Notes: generated by a model not told the origin, from the sequence alone. A DNA stretch of 64,000 bases from Burkholderia pyrrocinia (GCF_022809715.1 NZ_CP094459.1:2418001-2482000); one strand, 5' to 3'; counted from the stretch's first letter, positions 25,348 to 34,894 are shown. Program-made: numbers and translations.

Positions 25348-26874
25348 ATGACCGAACCGACCCAAACGCAGCCCGCCGTCGCAGCGGACGAAAACCAGAT
25401 CATCTCCGAGCGCCGCGAGAAGCTGCGCGCCTTGCGCGAGCAAGGCGTCGCCTACCCGAACGACTTCCGGCCGACGCACCACGCGGCCGATCTCCAGGCG
25501 AAATTCGCCGACTCGGACAAGGCCGCGCTCGAAGCGAACCCGGTCGAGGTGTCGGTTGCCGGCCGCATGATGCTCAAGCGCGTGATGGGCAAGGCAAGCT
25601 TCGCGACGGTGCAGGACGGTTCGGGCCAGATCCAGTTCTTCGTGACGCCGAACGACGTCGGCGCGGAAACCTACGACGCATTCAAGAAGTGGGACCTCGG
25701 CGACATCGTCGCCGCGCGCGGCGTGCTGTTCCGCACCAACAAGGGCGAGCTGTCGGTCCAGTGCAAGGAGCTGCGCCTGCTGTCGAAGGCGCTGCGTCCG
25801 CTGCCGGACAAGTTCCACGGCCTCGCCGACCAGGAAATGCGCTACCGCCAGCGCTACGTCGACCTGATCGTCACGCCGGAAACGCGCGACACGTTCCGCG
25901 CACGCACCAAGACGATCGCGTCGATCCGCAAGTTCATGGATTCGGCCGACTTCATGGAAGTCGAGACGCCGATGCTGCACCCGATCCCGGGCGGCGCGGC
26001 CGCGAAGCCGTTCGTCACGCATCACAACGCGCTCGACATGCAGATGTTCCTGCGCATCGCGCCGGAGCTGTACCTGAAGCGCCTGATCGTCGGCGGCTTC
26101 GAGCGCGTGTTCGAAATCAACCGCAATTTCCGGAACGAAGGCGTGTCGCCGCGTCACAACCCGGAATTCACGATGATGGAGTTCTACGCCGCGTACACCG
26201 ACTATCGCTGGCTGATGGACTTCACCGAGCAACTGATCCGCCAGGCGGCGATCGATGCGCTCGGCACCGCGACGATCCAGTATCAAGGCCGCGAGCTCGA
26301 CCTCGCGAAGCCGTTCCATCGCCTGACGATCACGCAGGCGATCCAGAAGTACGCGCCGCAGTACACCGACGGCCAGCTGTCGGACGACGCGTTCCTGCGC
26401 ACCGAACTGAAGCGCTTCGGCGTCGACGTCGGGCAGCCGGCGTTCCTGAACGCGGGCATCGGCGCACTGCAGCTCGCGCTGTTCGAGGAAACGGCCGAAG
26501 CGCAGCTCTGGGAACCGACGTTCATCATCGACTACCCGGTCGAGGTGTCGCCGCTCGCACGCGCATCGGATACGGTGCCGGGCATCACCGAGCGTTTCGA
26601 GCTGTTCATGACCGGCCGCGAGATCGCGAACGGCTTCTCGGAGCTGAACGATCCGGAAGACCAGGCCGCACGCTTCAAGAAGCAGGTCGAGCAGAAGGAT
26701 GCGGGCGACGAGGAAGCGATGTTCTTCGACGCCGACTACATCCGCGCGCTCGAATACGGGATGCCTCCGACCGGCGGCTGCGGGATCGGCATCGACCGCC
26801 TCGTGATGCTGCTGACCGACAGCCCGACGATCCGCGACGTGCTGCTGTTCCCCCATCTGCGCCGCGAAGACTGA
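25348..26874 (+). CDS. lysS: Lysyl-tRNA synthetase (class II)
   Basis: LysS charges tRNA-Lys. The 508-residue class II enzyme has an N-terminal OB-fold anticodon domain ([23 protein letters not shown]), motif 1 around the [15 protein letters not shown] stretch, motif 2 with the [15 protein letters not shown] signature, and motif 3 [13 protein letters not shown] at the C-terminus. The N-terminus carries a short extension rich in Thr, Gln and Pro ([16 protein letters not shown]). The length and motifs leave little doubt. The gene follows prfB after 84 bp. Confidence 0.97.
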   Translation: MTEPTQTQPAVAADENQIISERREKLRALREQGVAYPNDFRPTHHAADLQAKFADSDKAALEANPVEVSVAGRMMLKRVMGKASFATVQDGSGQIQFFVTPNDVGAETYDAFKKWDLGDIVAARGVLFRTNKGELSVQCKELRLLSKALRPLPDKFHGLADQEMRYRQRYVDLIVTPETRDTFRARTKTIASIRKFMDSADFMEVETPMLHPIPGGAAAKPFVTHHNALDMQMFLRIAPELYLKRLIVGGFERVFEINRNFRNEGVSPRHNPEFTMMEFYAAYTDYRWLMDFTEQLIRQAAIDALGTATIQYQGRELDLAKPFHRLTITQAIQKYAPQYTDGQLSDDAFLRTELKRFGVDVGQPAFLNAGIGALQLALFEETAEAQLWEPTFIIDYPVEVSPLARASDTVPGITERFELFMTGREIANGFSELNDPEDQAARFKKQVEQKDAGDEEAMFFDADYIRALEYGMPPTGGCGIGIDRLVMLLTDSPTIRDVLLFPHLRRED

Positions 26875-27220
26875 CGGCCGCGCCCGTGCGCGCCGCACCC
26901 CGTGGCGCGCACGCCTCAGCTTTGTAACGACGCGTAAATCCCGCCAGCCGGCGTCCGCCGGCCTTCGTTCCTCCCCCGTTTTATTCCCTTGTCGCGACGG
27001 CCTGCTCAGGGTTTTCCCGGCAACAATCGCCGGCGCCCTGCTGCAATTCGTTACACCTTGATACGGTGCGCCCCTCGCCGCTCGACGACACTCCTTTTGC
27101 GTCACCACGCATGACAACGGGACCAGAACGAGGCGCCGGAACGCCGAGTCTGCTCGATCCCGAAGCGTGGGATCCGGCCCGGCGCCGACGTGCCGATCCG
27201 GATCAACATCGGAGAAAAAA
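26875..27220. other. Intergenic region between lysS and the glycine-zipper gene
   Basis: These 346 bp contain no convincing gene. A GCCGGC-GTCC-GCCGGC hairpin lies at 26947-26962 without a T-run, so it is a weak terminator candidate. The short open frames here are Arg/Pro-rich and lack ribosome-binding sites. A promoter for the downstream gene is presumably here, but none was clear. Confidence 0.5.
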
Positions 27221-27949
27221 ATGGACAACCAGAATCAGACCACGCCGCAAAAGCAACGCCTCCATCCGCTGATCGCCACTGCAGCGGGCGCCGTCATCGT
27301 CGCCAGCCTCGCCGCGACGGCAGCGATCACGGGCGTATTCCCGAAGGCCAGCAGCAGCAACGAACAGAACGGCCAGACCCAGGCCGCGCTGATCGCGTCG
27401 CAGCCGGCCGTCGATACGGCCGCGGCCGCCAGCGCCGCGCTGGCCGCGCAAGCCCGGCAGCAGGCGGCCGAACAAGCCGCCGCGCAGCAGAAGGCGATCG
27501 CGCAGGCCGAACCGAAGCCCGCGCCGCGTCCGGCGACGACGCACCGCCGTCACACGCCCGCACCGCAGCCGCCGCAATATGCGCAGCAGCCGTCCACGCC
27601 TGCCCAGGCGGCCTACTGCCAGAGCTGCGGCACGGTCGTCGCGATCACGCAGACGCGCACGCCGGGCCAGAGCTCGGGGATCGGCGCCGTTGGCGGTGCC
27701 GCTGCCGGCGGCCTGCTCGGCAACCAGTTCGGCAACGGTAACGGCCGCACCGCGATGACGATCATCGGCGCGCTGGGCGGCGGTCTCGCCGGCAACCAGG
27801 TCGAGAAGCAGGTACGCGCGGAAACCGACTATCAGGTGCAAGTGCAGATGGAAAGCGGCGCGACGCGTACGTTCACGTACCACAACCCTCCGCCGTTCGG
27901 CCAGGGTCAGCGCGTGCGGATCGAGAACGGCACGCTGGTCGGCGCGTAA
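27221..27949 (+). CDS. Glycine-zipper 2TM domain envelope protein
   Basis: The 242-residue protein has one N-terminal membrane segment (LIATAAGAVIVASLAATAAI) without a lipobox. An Ala/Gln-rich linker predicted as helical follows (about residues 50-110), then a Pro/His-rich stretch, and a CQSCGTVVAITQTR motif preceding the glycine-zipper domain (GIGAVGGAAAGGLLGNQFGNGNGR and ALGGGLAGNQVEKQVR). The C-terminus is a small beta domain (YQVQVQMESGATRTFTY). This is the SlyB/Rick_17kDa-type architecture found in outer-membrane integrity proteins, but here membrane-anchored rather than lipidated. The ATG at 27221 follows a GGAG ribosome-binding site 6 bp away. A terminator follows. Confidence 0.8.
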   Translation: MDNQNQTTPQKQRLHPLIATAAGAVIVASLAATAAITGVFPKASSSNEQNGQTQAALIASQPAVDTAAAASAALAAQARQQAAEQAAAQQKAIAQAEPKPAPRPATTHRRHTPAPQPPQYAQQPSTPAQAAYCQSCGTVVAITQTRTPGQSSGIGAVGGAAAGGLLGNQFGNGNGRTAMTIIGALGGGLAGNQVEKQVRAETDYQVQVQMESGATRTFTYHNPPPFGQGQRVRIENGTLVGA

Positions 27950-27995
27950 GCGGCCGCTGCCCGCGCGTCGTGCCCGGGCAAGCGACCTGAAAACG

Positions 27996-28032
27996 AAAAC
28001 GGCTCGCGAGCGATTGCTCACGAGCCGTTTTT
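27996..28032. terminator. Intrinsic terminator (both directions)
   Basis: An AAAACGGCTCG / CGAGCCGTTTT stem is followed by a T-run. It lies between the plus-strand glycine-zipper gene and the minus-strand end of iscX, with A/T runs on both sides. Confidence 0.85.
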
Positions 28033-28071
28033 CATTGCGGGCCGTGTGCGCCATTGCGGCGCACGCCGTGC

Positions 28072-28281
28072 TCAGTCTTCGTCGTCGAAGTCCGATTCGT
28101 CGATCCAGTGCGCCTGGATCGCTTCGAGGATCTTCTCGCCGGAATGCTTCGGATCATCGTCGAAGCCGTCGAGTTCAAGCACCCATTGGCGCAGGTCGAC
28201 GAAGTTGATCCGCTGCGGGTCGATGTCCGGGTACTTGTCCGCCAGCGCAATGGCTAGTTCGCGCGAATCGGTCCATTTCAT
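28072..28281 (-). CDS. iscX: Fe-S cluster assembly protein IscX
   Basis: IscX (YfhJ) is a small acidic protein that binds IscS and modulates iron delivery. The 69-residue product (MKWTDSRELA..., ending DESDFDDED) is full length and has the family LADKYPDIDP and FVDLRQWVLEL-type segments with an acidic C-terminus. A GGAGG ribosome-binding site lies upstream. It is the last gene of the isc operon, 17 bp after fdx. The longer open frame containing it is not coding upstream of the ATG. Confidence 0.93.
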   Translation of the reverse strand: MKWTDSRELAIALADKYPDIDPQRINFVDLRQWVLELDGFDDDPKHSGEKILEAIQAHWIDESDFDDED

Positions 28282-28298
28282 CGCCTGCCTCCGGTTTG

Positions 28299-28640
28299 TC
28301 AGTGATTTTCCTTCGCGTGGTTGATCGAGTACTTCGGAATCTCGACCACCAGGTCCGAATCTTCGTTCACGATCGCCTGGCACGACAGGCGCGACGTCGG
28401 CTCGAGGCCCCACGCCTTGTCCAGCAGGTCGTCCTCGTCCTCCTCGGACGGCGCCAGATCGTTGAAGCCCTCGCGGATCACCACGTGGCACGTCGTGCAC
28501 GCGCACGACTTCTCGCATGCATGCTCGATCTCGATTCCGTGGTCGAGCAGGTTGTCGCAGATACTCTTGCCGGGCGTCGCGTCGATCACTGCGCCGTCCG
28601 GGCACAGTTCGACGTGAGGCAGCACCACCAGTTGAGGCAT
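28299..28640 (-). CDS. fdx: Isc [2Fe-2S] ferredoxin
   Basis: This adrenodoxin-type ferredoxin donates electrons during Fe-S cluster synthesis. The 113-residue protein has cluster ligands in the C-x5-C-x2-C-x35-C pattern: Cys42, Cys48, Cys51 and Cys87 (HACEKSCACTTC and RLSCQAI). An additional Cys46 is within the loop. The acidic SEEDEDDLLD helix typical for partner binding is present. It lies between hscA and iscX, the usual isc operon position. Confidence 0.95.
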   Translation of the reverse strand: MPQLVVLPHVELCPDGAVIDATPGKSICDNLLDHGIEIEHACEKSCACTTCHVVIREGFNDLAPSEEDEDDLLDKAWGLEPTSRLSCQAIVNEDSDLVVEIPKYSINHAKENH

Positions 28641-28728
28641 GTCCGTTCCGTCAGTCAGGGTGCGGCGACAGGCGCCGCACGGTTCATTATCGCGCGGGCC
28701 GTCGCCGGCCGATGCGCAGTTCGTCAGT

Positions 28729-30597
28729 TCAGATCTCGTCGAGCCGGCGGCCCGACAGTGCGCGCTTGATGCTCTTGTCCATCCGGCGCGCCGCGAATTC
28801 GTCGGTGCCGTCGGCCAGCGTCTTGGTCGCCGCTTCGATCGCATTCGTATCGTCGCCTTGCGCAACCGCGCGCAGCGCCGCGGCGAGCGCGTCGATCTGC
28901 GTGCGCTCGCCCGCATCGAGCAGTTCGCCGTCGGTCGCCAGCGCGGCCTGCGTCGCCTCGAGCATCCGCTCGGCCTCGACCTGCGCTTCGCGCAGCGCGC
29001 GTGTGCGCATGTCGATTTCGGCGGTCTTGAAGCTGTCCTCGAGCATCTTCGCGATGTCGTCGTCGGCGAGGCCGTACGACGGCTTCACGACGACCGACGC
29101 CTCGACGCCCGACAGCTGTTCGCGTGCGAACACCGACAGCAGGCCGTCCGCGTCGACCTGATAGGTCACGCGAATCCGCGCGGCGCCGGCCGTCATCGGC
29201 GGAATACCGCGCAGCTCGAAGCGCGCAAGCGACCGGCAGTCGGCGACGAGCTCGCGCTCGCCCTGCACGACGTGGATCGCCATCGCGGTCTGGCCGTCCT
29301 TGAAAGTCGTGAATTCCTGCGCGCGTGCGATCGGAATCGTCGAGTTGCGCGGAATGATCTTCTCGACGAGGCCGCCCATCGTCTCAACGCCGAGCGACAG
29401 CGGAATCACGTCGAGCAGCAGCCAGTCGTCGCCGGTGCCGCGATTGCCCGCGAGCAGGTCGGCCTGGATCGCAGCACCGAGCGCGACGACCTGGTCCGGA
29501 TCGAGGTTCACGAGCGGCGGCTGGCCGAAATATTTCGCGACTGCGTCGCGAATCACCGGCATGCGCGTCGCGCCGCCGACGAGCACGACGCCCTTGATGT
29601 CGGCCGGCGTCACCTGCGCGTCGCGCAGCGCCTTGCGGGTCGGTGTGAGCGTGCGCTGCACGAGCGGCTCGACGAGCGATGCGAACGTGTCTTGCGAGAC
29701 CGTCTGCACGACGTGCGCGCCGCCCGACAGCGTCACGTCGAGCGACGCCTGCGGCGCGGACGACAGCGCCTCCTTCAGCACACGCACACGGTCGAGCAGC
29801 AGGCGCACGTCCTCAGGCGCGAGCGTCCTTGCGTCGATACCGGCCTGCGCGAGCACGTGACCGAACAGCGCGTGATCGAAGTCGTCGCCGCCGAGTGCGG
29901 AATCGCCGCCCGCGGCCAGCACTTCGAACACGCCCTTCGTCAGCTTCAGGATCGACAGGTCGAACGTGCCGCCGCCGAGGTCGTACACCGCGTAGAGGCC
30001 TTCGGACGCGTTGTCGAGGCCATACGCAATCGCCGCGGCAGTCGGTTCGTTCAGCAGGCGCAGCACGTTGAGGCCCGCGAGACGCGCGGCATCCTTGGTC
30101 GCCTGGCGCTGCGCTTCGTCGAAATACGCGGGCACCGTGATCACCGCGCCGACCAGATCGTCGCCGAGCGAATCTTCGGCGCGATAGCGCAGCGTCGCGA
30201 GAATCTCGGCCGACACTTCGACCGGGCTCTTCACGCCGTCGACGGTACGGATCTGCACCATGCCCGGCGCGTCGACGAATTCGTACGGCGCATTCGCCGC
30301 GCCTTCGACCTCGGCCTTGCCGCGGCCCATGAAGCGCTTGACCGACACGATCGTGTTGCGCGGATCGGTCGCGGCCTGCTCTTTCGCTTCGTGGCCGATG
30401 CGGCGGCCGCCCTTCTCGAGGTAACGGACCACCGACGGCAGCAGCACGCGGCCCGCTTCGTCCGGCAGCACTTCGGCCACGCTGTTGCGCACGGCCGCGA
30501 CGAGCGAGTTCGTCGTGCCGAGATCGATCCCGACGGCGAGTCGCCGCTGGTGCGGCGCCGGCGCCATGCCCGGTTCGGAAATTTGCAGTAAAGCCAT
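28729..30597 (-). CDS. hscA: Fe-S cluster assembly Hsp70 chaperone HscA
   Basis: HscA is the specialised Hsp70 that, with HscB, releases the cluster from IscU by recognising its LPPVK motif. The 622-residue protein has an N-terminal ATPase domain ([38 protein letters not shown]) and a substrate-binding domain ([12 protein letters not shown] onward). The start [10 protein letters not shown] is chosen because the 15 codons upstream are not conserved in style. It lacks the DnaK C-terminal acidic tail, as expected. It follows hscB by 54 bp. Confidence 0.96.
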   Translation of the reverse strand: MALLQISEPGMAPAPHQRRLAVGIDLGTTNSLVAAVRNSVAEVLPDEAGRVLLPSVVRYLEKGGRRIGHEAKEQAATDPRNTIVSVKRFMGRGKAEVEGAANAPYEFVDAPGMVQIRTVDGVKSPVEVSAEILATLRYRAEDSLGDDLVGAVITVPAYFDEAQRQATKDAARLAGLNVLRLLNEPTAAAIAYGLDNASEGLYAVYDLGGGTFDLSILKLTKGVFEVLAAGGDSALGGDDFDHALFGHVLAQAGIDARTLAPEDVRLLLDRVRVLKEALSSAPQASLDVTLSGGAHVVQTVSQDTFASLVEPLVQRTLTPTRKALRDAQVTPADIKGVVLVGGATRMPVIRDAVAKYFGQPPLVNLDPDQVVALGAAIQADLLAGNRGTGDDWLLLDVIPLSLGVETMGGLVEKIIPRNSTIPIARAQEFTTFKDGQTAMAIHVVQGERELVADCRSLARFELRGIPPMTAGAARIRVTYQVDADGLLSVFAREQLSGVEASVVVKPSYGLADDDIAKMLEDSFKTAEIDMRTRALREAQVEAERMLEATQAALATDGELLDAGERTQIDALAAALRAVAQGDDTNAIEAATKTLADGTDEFAARRMDKSIKRALSGRRLDEI

Positions 30598-30651
30598 CTT
30601 GGTTCGTTCGGGCGCTCGGCCCGTTTGCTGCGCGTGCCGCAAGGCACGCGG

Positions 30652-31179
30652 TTAAGTTTCGAGGCGCTCGATCTGCGTGCCCACTTCCGACGCGACACGT
30701 TCGATGAACATCAGCTGGCGCACGGCCTCGGCGGCCGCCTGATCGGCGCCGCTGTCGAGCAGCGTGCCGAGGCGCTCGACGCGTACGCGCTTCTCGTCGC
30801 GCAACTCGGCGAGCAGCGTGTCGAGTGCGTCGACGTTGCGGGCGGCCGCGGCATCCTCGATGCCCTCGCGCCACTCCATCTGCTGCATCAGGAACGCCGG
30901 TTCCATCGCGGTGTTGTTTTCAGCGCCGATGTCGACGCCGCGCAGCGACAGCAGATAGGACGCGCGCTTCAGCGGATCGCGCAGCGTGCGGTACGCCTCG
31001 TTCGCGCGGGTTGCCCATTGCATCGCGATGCGCTTTTGCGCGTCGCCGGCCGCCGCGAAGCGGTCCGGATGCACCTGCGTCTGCACTGTCCGATAGGCGG
31101 CGTCGAGCGTCGCCTCGTCGAGCGCGAATTGCGCCGGCAGGTGAAACAGGTCGAAATGGCTGTCTTTCAGCGAGACCAT
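30652..31179 (-). CDS. hscB: Fe-S assembly J-domain co-chaperone HscB
   Basis: HscB brings IscU to HscA and stimulates its ATPase. The 175-residue product has an N-terminal J-domain with the HPD motif at 37-39 (QVHPDRF), preceded by [17 protein letters not shown]-terminal three-helix bundle that binds IscU follows ([18 protein letters not shown] is the typical entry). The ATG at 31179 is chosen over the longer upstream frame because homology starts at [11 protein letters not shown]. Part of the isc operon. Confidence 0.95.
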   Translation of the reverse strand: MVSLKDSHFDLFHLPAQFALDEATLDAAYRTVQTQVHPDRFAAAGDAQKRIAMQWATRANEAYRTLRDPLKRASYLLSLRGVDIGAENNTAMEPAFLMQQMEWREGIEDAAAARNVDALDTLLAELRDEKRVRVERLGTLLDSGADQAAAEAVRQLMFIERVASEVGTQIERLET

Positions 31180-31273
31180 CGTCGCGTTCAATTCCGGTTC
31201 GTCGCGCGGCAAACGCCGCACATTAAAAAGGCGGCCCGTGCCGCCTCTTGCCCGCATTGCGCGGAGATCCGCG

Positions 31274-31597
31274 TCACACGCGGAACGATTCGCCGCAGCC
31301 GCACTCGTCCTTCACGTTCGGGTTGTTGAACTTGAACCCTTCGTTCAGGCCTTCGCGGGCAAAGTCGAGCTCGGTGCCGTCGATGTACGCGAGGCTCTTC
31401 GGATCGACGACGACCTTCACGCCATGGCTCTCGAACACCTGATCCTCGGGAGCCAGCTCGTCGACATACTCGAGCTTGTACGCGAGCCCCGAGCACCCGG
31501 TCGTGCGAACGCCAAGCCGCAGGCCAACACCCTTGCCGCGACGGACGAGGTATTTCTGGACGTGCTGTGCTGCTTTTTCGGTCAGTGTAATTGCCAT
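31274..31597 (-). CDS. iscA: A-type Fe-S carrier IscA
   Basis: IscA is an A-type carrier that accepts and delivers iron or Fe-S clusters. The 107-residue protein has the three invariant cysteines: Cys35 ([10 protein letters not shown]) and Cys99/Cys101 in the C-terminal [10 protein letters not shown]-terminal [14 protein letters not shown] is typical. It lies between iscU and hscB; the 68-bp gap to iscU holds no feature I can identify. Confidence 0.96.
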   Translation of the reverse strand: MAITLTEKAAQHVQKYLVRRGKGVGLRLGVRTTGCSGLAYKLEYVDELAPEDQVFESHGVKVVVDPKSLAYIDGTELDFAREGLNEGFKFNNPNVKDECGCGESFRV

Positions 31598-31665
31598 GAT
31601 GTCCTTGCGCGACGCGCCACCGGGACCCGCCGCGTTCCTTCTGAACCCAACCCGCTCGATGCCGC

Positions 31666-32073
31666 TCAGGCCGCTGCCTGATCGCCTTCCTTCGTGTCGT
31701 GGCGCTTCTTGTAGTCGGCCACGGCTGCCTTGATCGCGTCTTCCGCGAGGATCGAGCAGTGAATCTTCACCGGCGGCAGCGCGAGCTCTTCGGCGATCTG
31801 CGTATTCTTGATCGACAGCGCCTCGTCGAGCGTCTTGCCCTTCACCCATTCGGTCACGAGCGAGCTCGACGCGATCGCCGAACCGCACCCGTAGGTCTTG
31901 AACTTCGCGTCTTCGATCACGCCGTCCGCGCCGACGCGGATCTGCAGCTTCATCACGTCGCCGCAGGCCGGCGCGCCGACCATGCCCGTGCCGACCGTGT
32001 CGTCGTCCTTCGCGAACGAACCGACGTTGCGCGGGTTTTCGTAGTGATCCAGAACCTTGTTGCTGTAAGACAT
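31666..32073 (-). CDS. iscU: Fe-S cluster scaffold IscU
   Basis: IscU is the scaffold on which clusters are built from sulfur given by IscS. The 135-residue protein has the three cluster cysteines: Cys37 (APACGDV, with Asp39), Cys63 (TYGCGSA) and Cys106. It also has the HscA recognition motif LPPVK at 99-103 immediately before [24 protein letters not shown] is the family N-terminus. The C-terminal tail is slightly longer and Ala-rich ([10 protein letters not shown]). Confidence 0.97.
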   Translation of the reverse strand: MSYSNKVLDHYENPRNVGSFAKDDDTVGTGMVGAPACGDVMKLQIRVGADGVIEDAKFKTYGCGSAIASSSLVTEWVKGKTLDEALSIKNTQIAEELALPPVKIHCSILAEDAIKAAVADYKKRHDTKEGDQAAA

Positions 32074-32141
32074 GACTCAGACTCCTTGACTCGTTACGTC
32101 TGCGTGCGCGAATCCGCCCGCGGATATGTTCAGTGTGGCGC

Positions 32142-33365
32142 TTAGTGAGCGGCCCATTCGATCGTCGACAGGTCGATGCCTTCCTGGTGCATTTCCCAGA
32201 GCGGCGACAGTTCGCGCAGCTTCGCGATCTTGCTGTTCAGCAGATTGATCACGAAGTCGACTTCCTGCTCCGTCGTGAAGCGGCCGACCGTGAAGCGGAT
32301 CGAGCTGTGCGCGAGCTCGTCGTTGCGGCCGAGCGCACGCAGCACGTACGACGGCTCCAGCGACGCCGACGTACATGCGGAGCCCGACGAAACCGCGACG
32401 TCCTTGATCGCCATGATCAGCGACTCGCCTTCGACGAAGTTGAAACTGATGTTGAGGTTGTGCGGGACACGGTGTTCCATGTCGCCGTTCACGTACGTTT
32501 CCTCGATTTGCGACAGGCCGCGCAGCAGCTTGTCGCGCAGCATGCGGACGCGCTCGTTCTCGGTCGCCATTTCTTCGCGCGCGATGCGGAACGCTTCGCC
32601 CATGCCGACGATCTGGTGCGTCGCCAGCGTGCCCGAACGCATCCCGCGCTCGTGGCCGCCGCCGTGCATCTGTGCCTCGATGCGCACGCGCGGCTTGCGG
32701 CGCACGTACAGCGCGCCGATGCCCTTCGGGCCATAGGTCTTGTGCGCCGAGAACGACATCAGGTCGACCTTCAGTTTCGCGAGGTCGATCCCGACCTTGC
32801 CGGTCGACTGTGCAGCGTCGACGTGGAACACGATGCCCTTCTCGCGACAGATTTCACCGATCGTCTCGATGTCCTGGATCACGCCGATCTCGTTGTTCAC
32901 GTGCATCACCGACACGAGGATCGTATCGGGGCGCAGCGCGGCCTTGAACACGTCGAGGTCGAGCAGGCCGTCATCCTTCACGTCGAGGTAGGTGACTTCG
33001 AAACCGTCGCGCTCGAGCTCGCGGCACGTATCGAGCACGGCCTTGTGCTCGGTCTTCACCGTGATGATGTGCTTGCCCTTGCCCTTGTAGAAGTTCGCGG
33101 CACCCTTGATCGCGAGGTTGTCCGATTCCGTTGCGCCGGACGTCCAGATGATCTCGCGCGGATCCGCGTTCACAAGTGCGGCCACCTGCTCGCGCGCTTC
33201 CTCGACCGCACGCTCCGCGTCCCAGCCGTAAGCGTGGCTGCGCGACGCCGGGTTGCCGAACTGCTCGCGCAGGTACGGCACCATCTTGTCGACCACGCGC
33301 GGATCGACGGGCGTCGTCGCGCTGTAATCCATATAGATGGGCAGGTGGAGAGTCTCTTGGGTCAT
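32142..33365 (-). CDS. iscS: Cysteine desulfurase IscS
   Basis: IscS is the PLP enzyme that removes sulfur from cysteine for Fe-S clusters and thio-modified tRNAs. The 407-residue protein has the PLP lysine in [11 protein letters not shown], the substrate loop SGSACTSAS with the persulfide cysteine, and the N-terminal [14 protein letters not shown]. The ATG at 33365 lies just after the end of iscR (66 bp), and the in-frame extension upstream overlaps iscR out of frame. It is the second gene of the operon. Confidence 0.97.
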   Translation of the reverse strand: MTQETLHLPIYMDYSATTPVDPRVVDKMVPYLREQFGNPASRSHAYGWDAERAVEEAREQVAALVNADPREIIWTSGATESDNLAIKGAANFYKGKGKHIITVKTEHKAVLDTCRELERDGFEVTYLDVKDDGLLDLDVFKAALRPDTILVSVMHVNNEIGVIQDIETIGEICREKGIVFHVDAAQSTGKVGIDLAKLKVDLMSFSAHKTYGPKGIGALYVRRKPRVRIEAQMHGGGHERGMRSGTLATHQIVGMGEAFRIAREEMATENERVRMLRDKLLRGLSQIEETYVNGDMEHRVPHNLNISFNFVEGESLIMAIKDVAVSSGSACTSASLEPSYVLRALGRNDELAHSSIRFTVGRFTTEQEVDFVINLLNSKIAKLRELSPLWEMHQEGIDLSTIEWAAH

Positions 33366-33430
33366 CTGTCGCTCCGGGTATTCTGTGCAGGGACTATGTG
33401 CGTTATGGGGTATGGCGGGCGCCTTCGCGC

Positions 33431-33970
33431 TCACGAACTCGCGATGTTGAACACCGAATTGGGGCCGAGCGGCATCGTGCGCACGGGCTCGGCCGGTGCG
33501 GCGACGGGCTCCGGCGTACGCCGGTCGCGCAGCACCGCGGGTGCGCCCTCGCGTGCGCGCTGCTGATCGACGAGATCCTGCAGCGACACGGAATCGAGGT
33601 ATTCGACCATCTTCTGGTTCAGGGTCGACCACAGCTCGTGCGTCATGCAATGGCCGTCGGGCTGCTTCGAGCCGTCGCACGTGCCTTTGCCGCCGCACTG
33701 CGTGGCGTCGAGCGGTTCATCGACCGCGATGATGATGTCGGCAACGGTCACGTCCTGCGCGCGACGCGCGAGGTTGTAGCCGCCGCCCGGGCCGCGCACG
33801 GATTCGACGATTTCATGCCTGCGCAGCTTGCCGAACAGCTGTTCGAGATACGAGAGCGAAATCCGCTGGCGCTGGCTGATGCCTGCAAGCGTCACCGGGC
33901 CCTGCTCCTGGCGCAGTGCCAAGTCAATCATCGCCGTGACGGCGAAACGGCCTTTGGTGGTGAGTCTCAT
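33431..33970 (-). CDS. iscR: Fe-S cluster-responsive regulator IscR
   Basis: IscR is an Rrf2-family repressor that binds a [2Fe-2S] cluster and shuts down isc when clusters are plentiful. The 179-residue protein has the winged-helix DNA-binding region ([29 protein letters not shown]). The cluster ligands are Cys92, Cys98 and Cys108 with His111 (GCHH-style set: [21 protein letters not shown]). Compared with E. coli (92, 98, 104, 107), four residues are inserted between the second and third cysteines. The C-terminus has a tail of about 40 residues, rich in Pro/Ala. It controls its own operon through sites just upstream. Confidence 0.96.
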   Translation of the reverse strand: MRLTTKGRFAVTAMIDLALRQEQGPVTLAGISQRQRISLSYLEQLFGKLRRHEIVESVRGPGGGYNLARRAQDVTVADIIIAVDEPLDATQCGGKGTCDGSKQPDGHCMTHELWSTLNQKMVEYLDSVSLQDLVDQQRAREGAPAVLRDRRTPEPVAAPAEPVRTMPLGPNSVFNIASS

Positions 33971-33987
33971 GGTGTCTAGGGGACTGC

Positions 33988-34012
33988 AATCTTGACGATT
34001 TTGGTCAAGTAT
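33988..34012 (-). promoter_or_regulatory. IscR type-1 operator, proximal copy
   Basis: This 25-bp imperfect palindrome overlaps the -10 and start region of the isc promoter. On the minus strand it begins ATACTTGACC and contains CGTCAAG. It matches the type-1 IscR consensus (ATA..GACT....AGTC..TAT) with several mismatches in the distal half. Confidence 0.7.
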
Positions 34013-34035
34013 AAATATTTGACAGATTTAGTCAA
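34008..34035 (-). promoter_or_regulatory. isc operon promoter
   Basis: On the minus strand, TTGACT (34035-34030) and TATACT (34013-34008) are separated by 16 bp, a strong sigma70 match. The expected start is near 34001, giving a leader of about 30 nt before iscR. Both IscR operator copies overlap it, so repression is by occlusion. Confidence 0.8.
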
Positions 34036-34039
34036 GTAT
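34015..34039 (-). promoter_or_regulatory. IscR type-1 operator, distal copy
   Basis: This 25-bp site on the minus strand begins ATACTTGACT and ends GTCAAATAT. It matches 23 of 25 positions of the degenerate type-1 consensus as I remember it. It covers the -35 element. Its left edge is 27 bp from that of the proximal copy. Confidence 0.85.
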
Positions 34040-34082
34040 CCATGCCTTTGATAGGGTATTCGCAGATCGCTGAATACCGCGA

Positions 34083-34565
34083 TCAGCGCTGCGTGCGGGC
34101 CCGAAGCGTCTGCAGCAGGCCCGCGCACGCGCGTTCGACCTGATCGAGCACCTGTTCGAAGCCCTGCGCGCCGCCGAAATACGGATCGGACACTTCGGTT
34201 TCAGACGAGTCCGGCGCGAATTCCATCAGCAGGCGCACCTTGTCGCGATGCTGCGGCGGGCAGCGGCGGTGCAGTTCCGCAAGATTCGCTTCGTCCATCG
34301 CGAGCAGCAGGTCGAAACGCTCGAAGTCCGCCGCACTCACCTGCCGCGCGCGCAGCGCCGACAGGTCGTAGCCGCGGCTGCGCGCGGCAGCCTGCGCACG
34401 CGTATCGGGCGGCTCGCCCACATGCCAGTCGCCGGTGCCGGCCGAATCGATCGCGATCCGGTCCGCCAGCGCGGCAGCGTCGACCTGGTGGCGCATCACG
34501 CCTTCCGCGGTGGGCGAGCGGCAGATGTTGCCGAGACAGACGAAACAGATCGCAACGCGGGTCAT
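34083..34565 (-). CDS. Low-molecular-weight protein-tyrosine phosphatase
   Basis: The 160-residue LMW-PTP has the P-loop near the N-terminus, CLGNICRS, with nucleophile Cys10 and Arg16. It also has the general-acid loop EVSDPYFGG about residue 127. In bacteria such enzymes dephosphorylate BY-kinases of capsule systems or act on host proteins. No kinase or polysaccharide cluster is next to this gene, so a stand-alone housekeeping role is likely. It is not part of the isc operon; it lies upstream of the isc promoter in the same direction, ending about 45 bp before it. Confidence 0.93.
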   Translation of the reverse strand: MTRVAICFVCLGNICRSPTAEGVMRHQVDAAALADRIAIDSAGTGDWHVGEPPDTRAQAAARSRGYDLSALRARQVSAADFERFDLLLAMDEANLAELHRRCPPQHRDKVRLLMEFAPDSSETEVSDPYFGGAQGFEQVLDQVERACAGLLQTLRARTQR

Positions 34566-34612
34566 CGCACTATCGGAAAGCCGCGGCGGACCGCGTGGAA
34601 CAAGAACGCGCC

Positions 34613-34618
34613 ATTATA
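34613..34618 (-). promoter_or_regulatory. Putative -10 element of the LMW phosphatase gene
   Basis: TATAAT on the minus strand, 48 bp upstream of the phosphatase ATG. No clear -35 is seen. Confidence 0.45.
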
Positions 34619-34666
34619 CAAAGGCGCCCGAAATCGCGCCGCCGCGCAAAGCGACGGCGCCCAGCA

Positions 34667-34894
34667 TTACAGCGCCTTCGGCGCGGCGAGCACGACGTCG
34701 CCGGATGCCGCCGGCAGCGGCTTCGCCGCGTCGTCGACCAGCCCGAACGACACCGCGCGCGCCAGTTCGGCAGACGCCTGGTGAACCGCGAGCGGGCCGC
34801 GCGCCGGCGCATCGGCCATCGCATGCAGATAGGCAGCCGCGGCCAGCGGGACGACGATTGCCAGCGGCCAGTACATCGATATTGTCTTTTTCAT
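34667..34894 (-). CDS. Small single-pass membrane protein, function unknown
   Basis: This 75-residue product has an N-terminal signal or anchor (MKKTISMYWPLAIVVPLAAAAYL) followed by an Ala-rich exported segment. It has a perfect AAGGAGG ribosome-binding site 8 bp upstream of the ATG, which is the main support that it is real. No family is recognised. There are no cysteines or metal motifs. The upstream spacer to lutB is 129 bp. Confidence 0.55.
   Translation of the reverse strand: MKKTISMYWPLAIVVPLAAAAYLHAMADAPARGPLAVHQASAELARAVSFGLVDDAAKPLPAASGDVVLAAPKAL

Noticed and set aside
26947..26962. lysS terminator hairpin
   Set aside because: The stem is only 6 bp and has no T-run, so it does not meet the pattern of an intrinsic terminator.
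24175..27228. 1017-codon minus-strand frame opposite prfB and lysS
   Set aside because: Shadow frame produced by strong third-position GC in the real plus-strand genes; no motif or ribosome-binding site.
27066..27272. 68-codon plus-strand frame upstream of the glycine-zipper gene
   Set aside because: Arg/Pro-rich, no ribosome-binding site, and it overlaps the true gene start in another frame.
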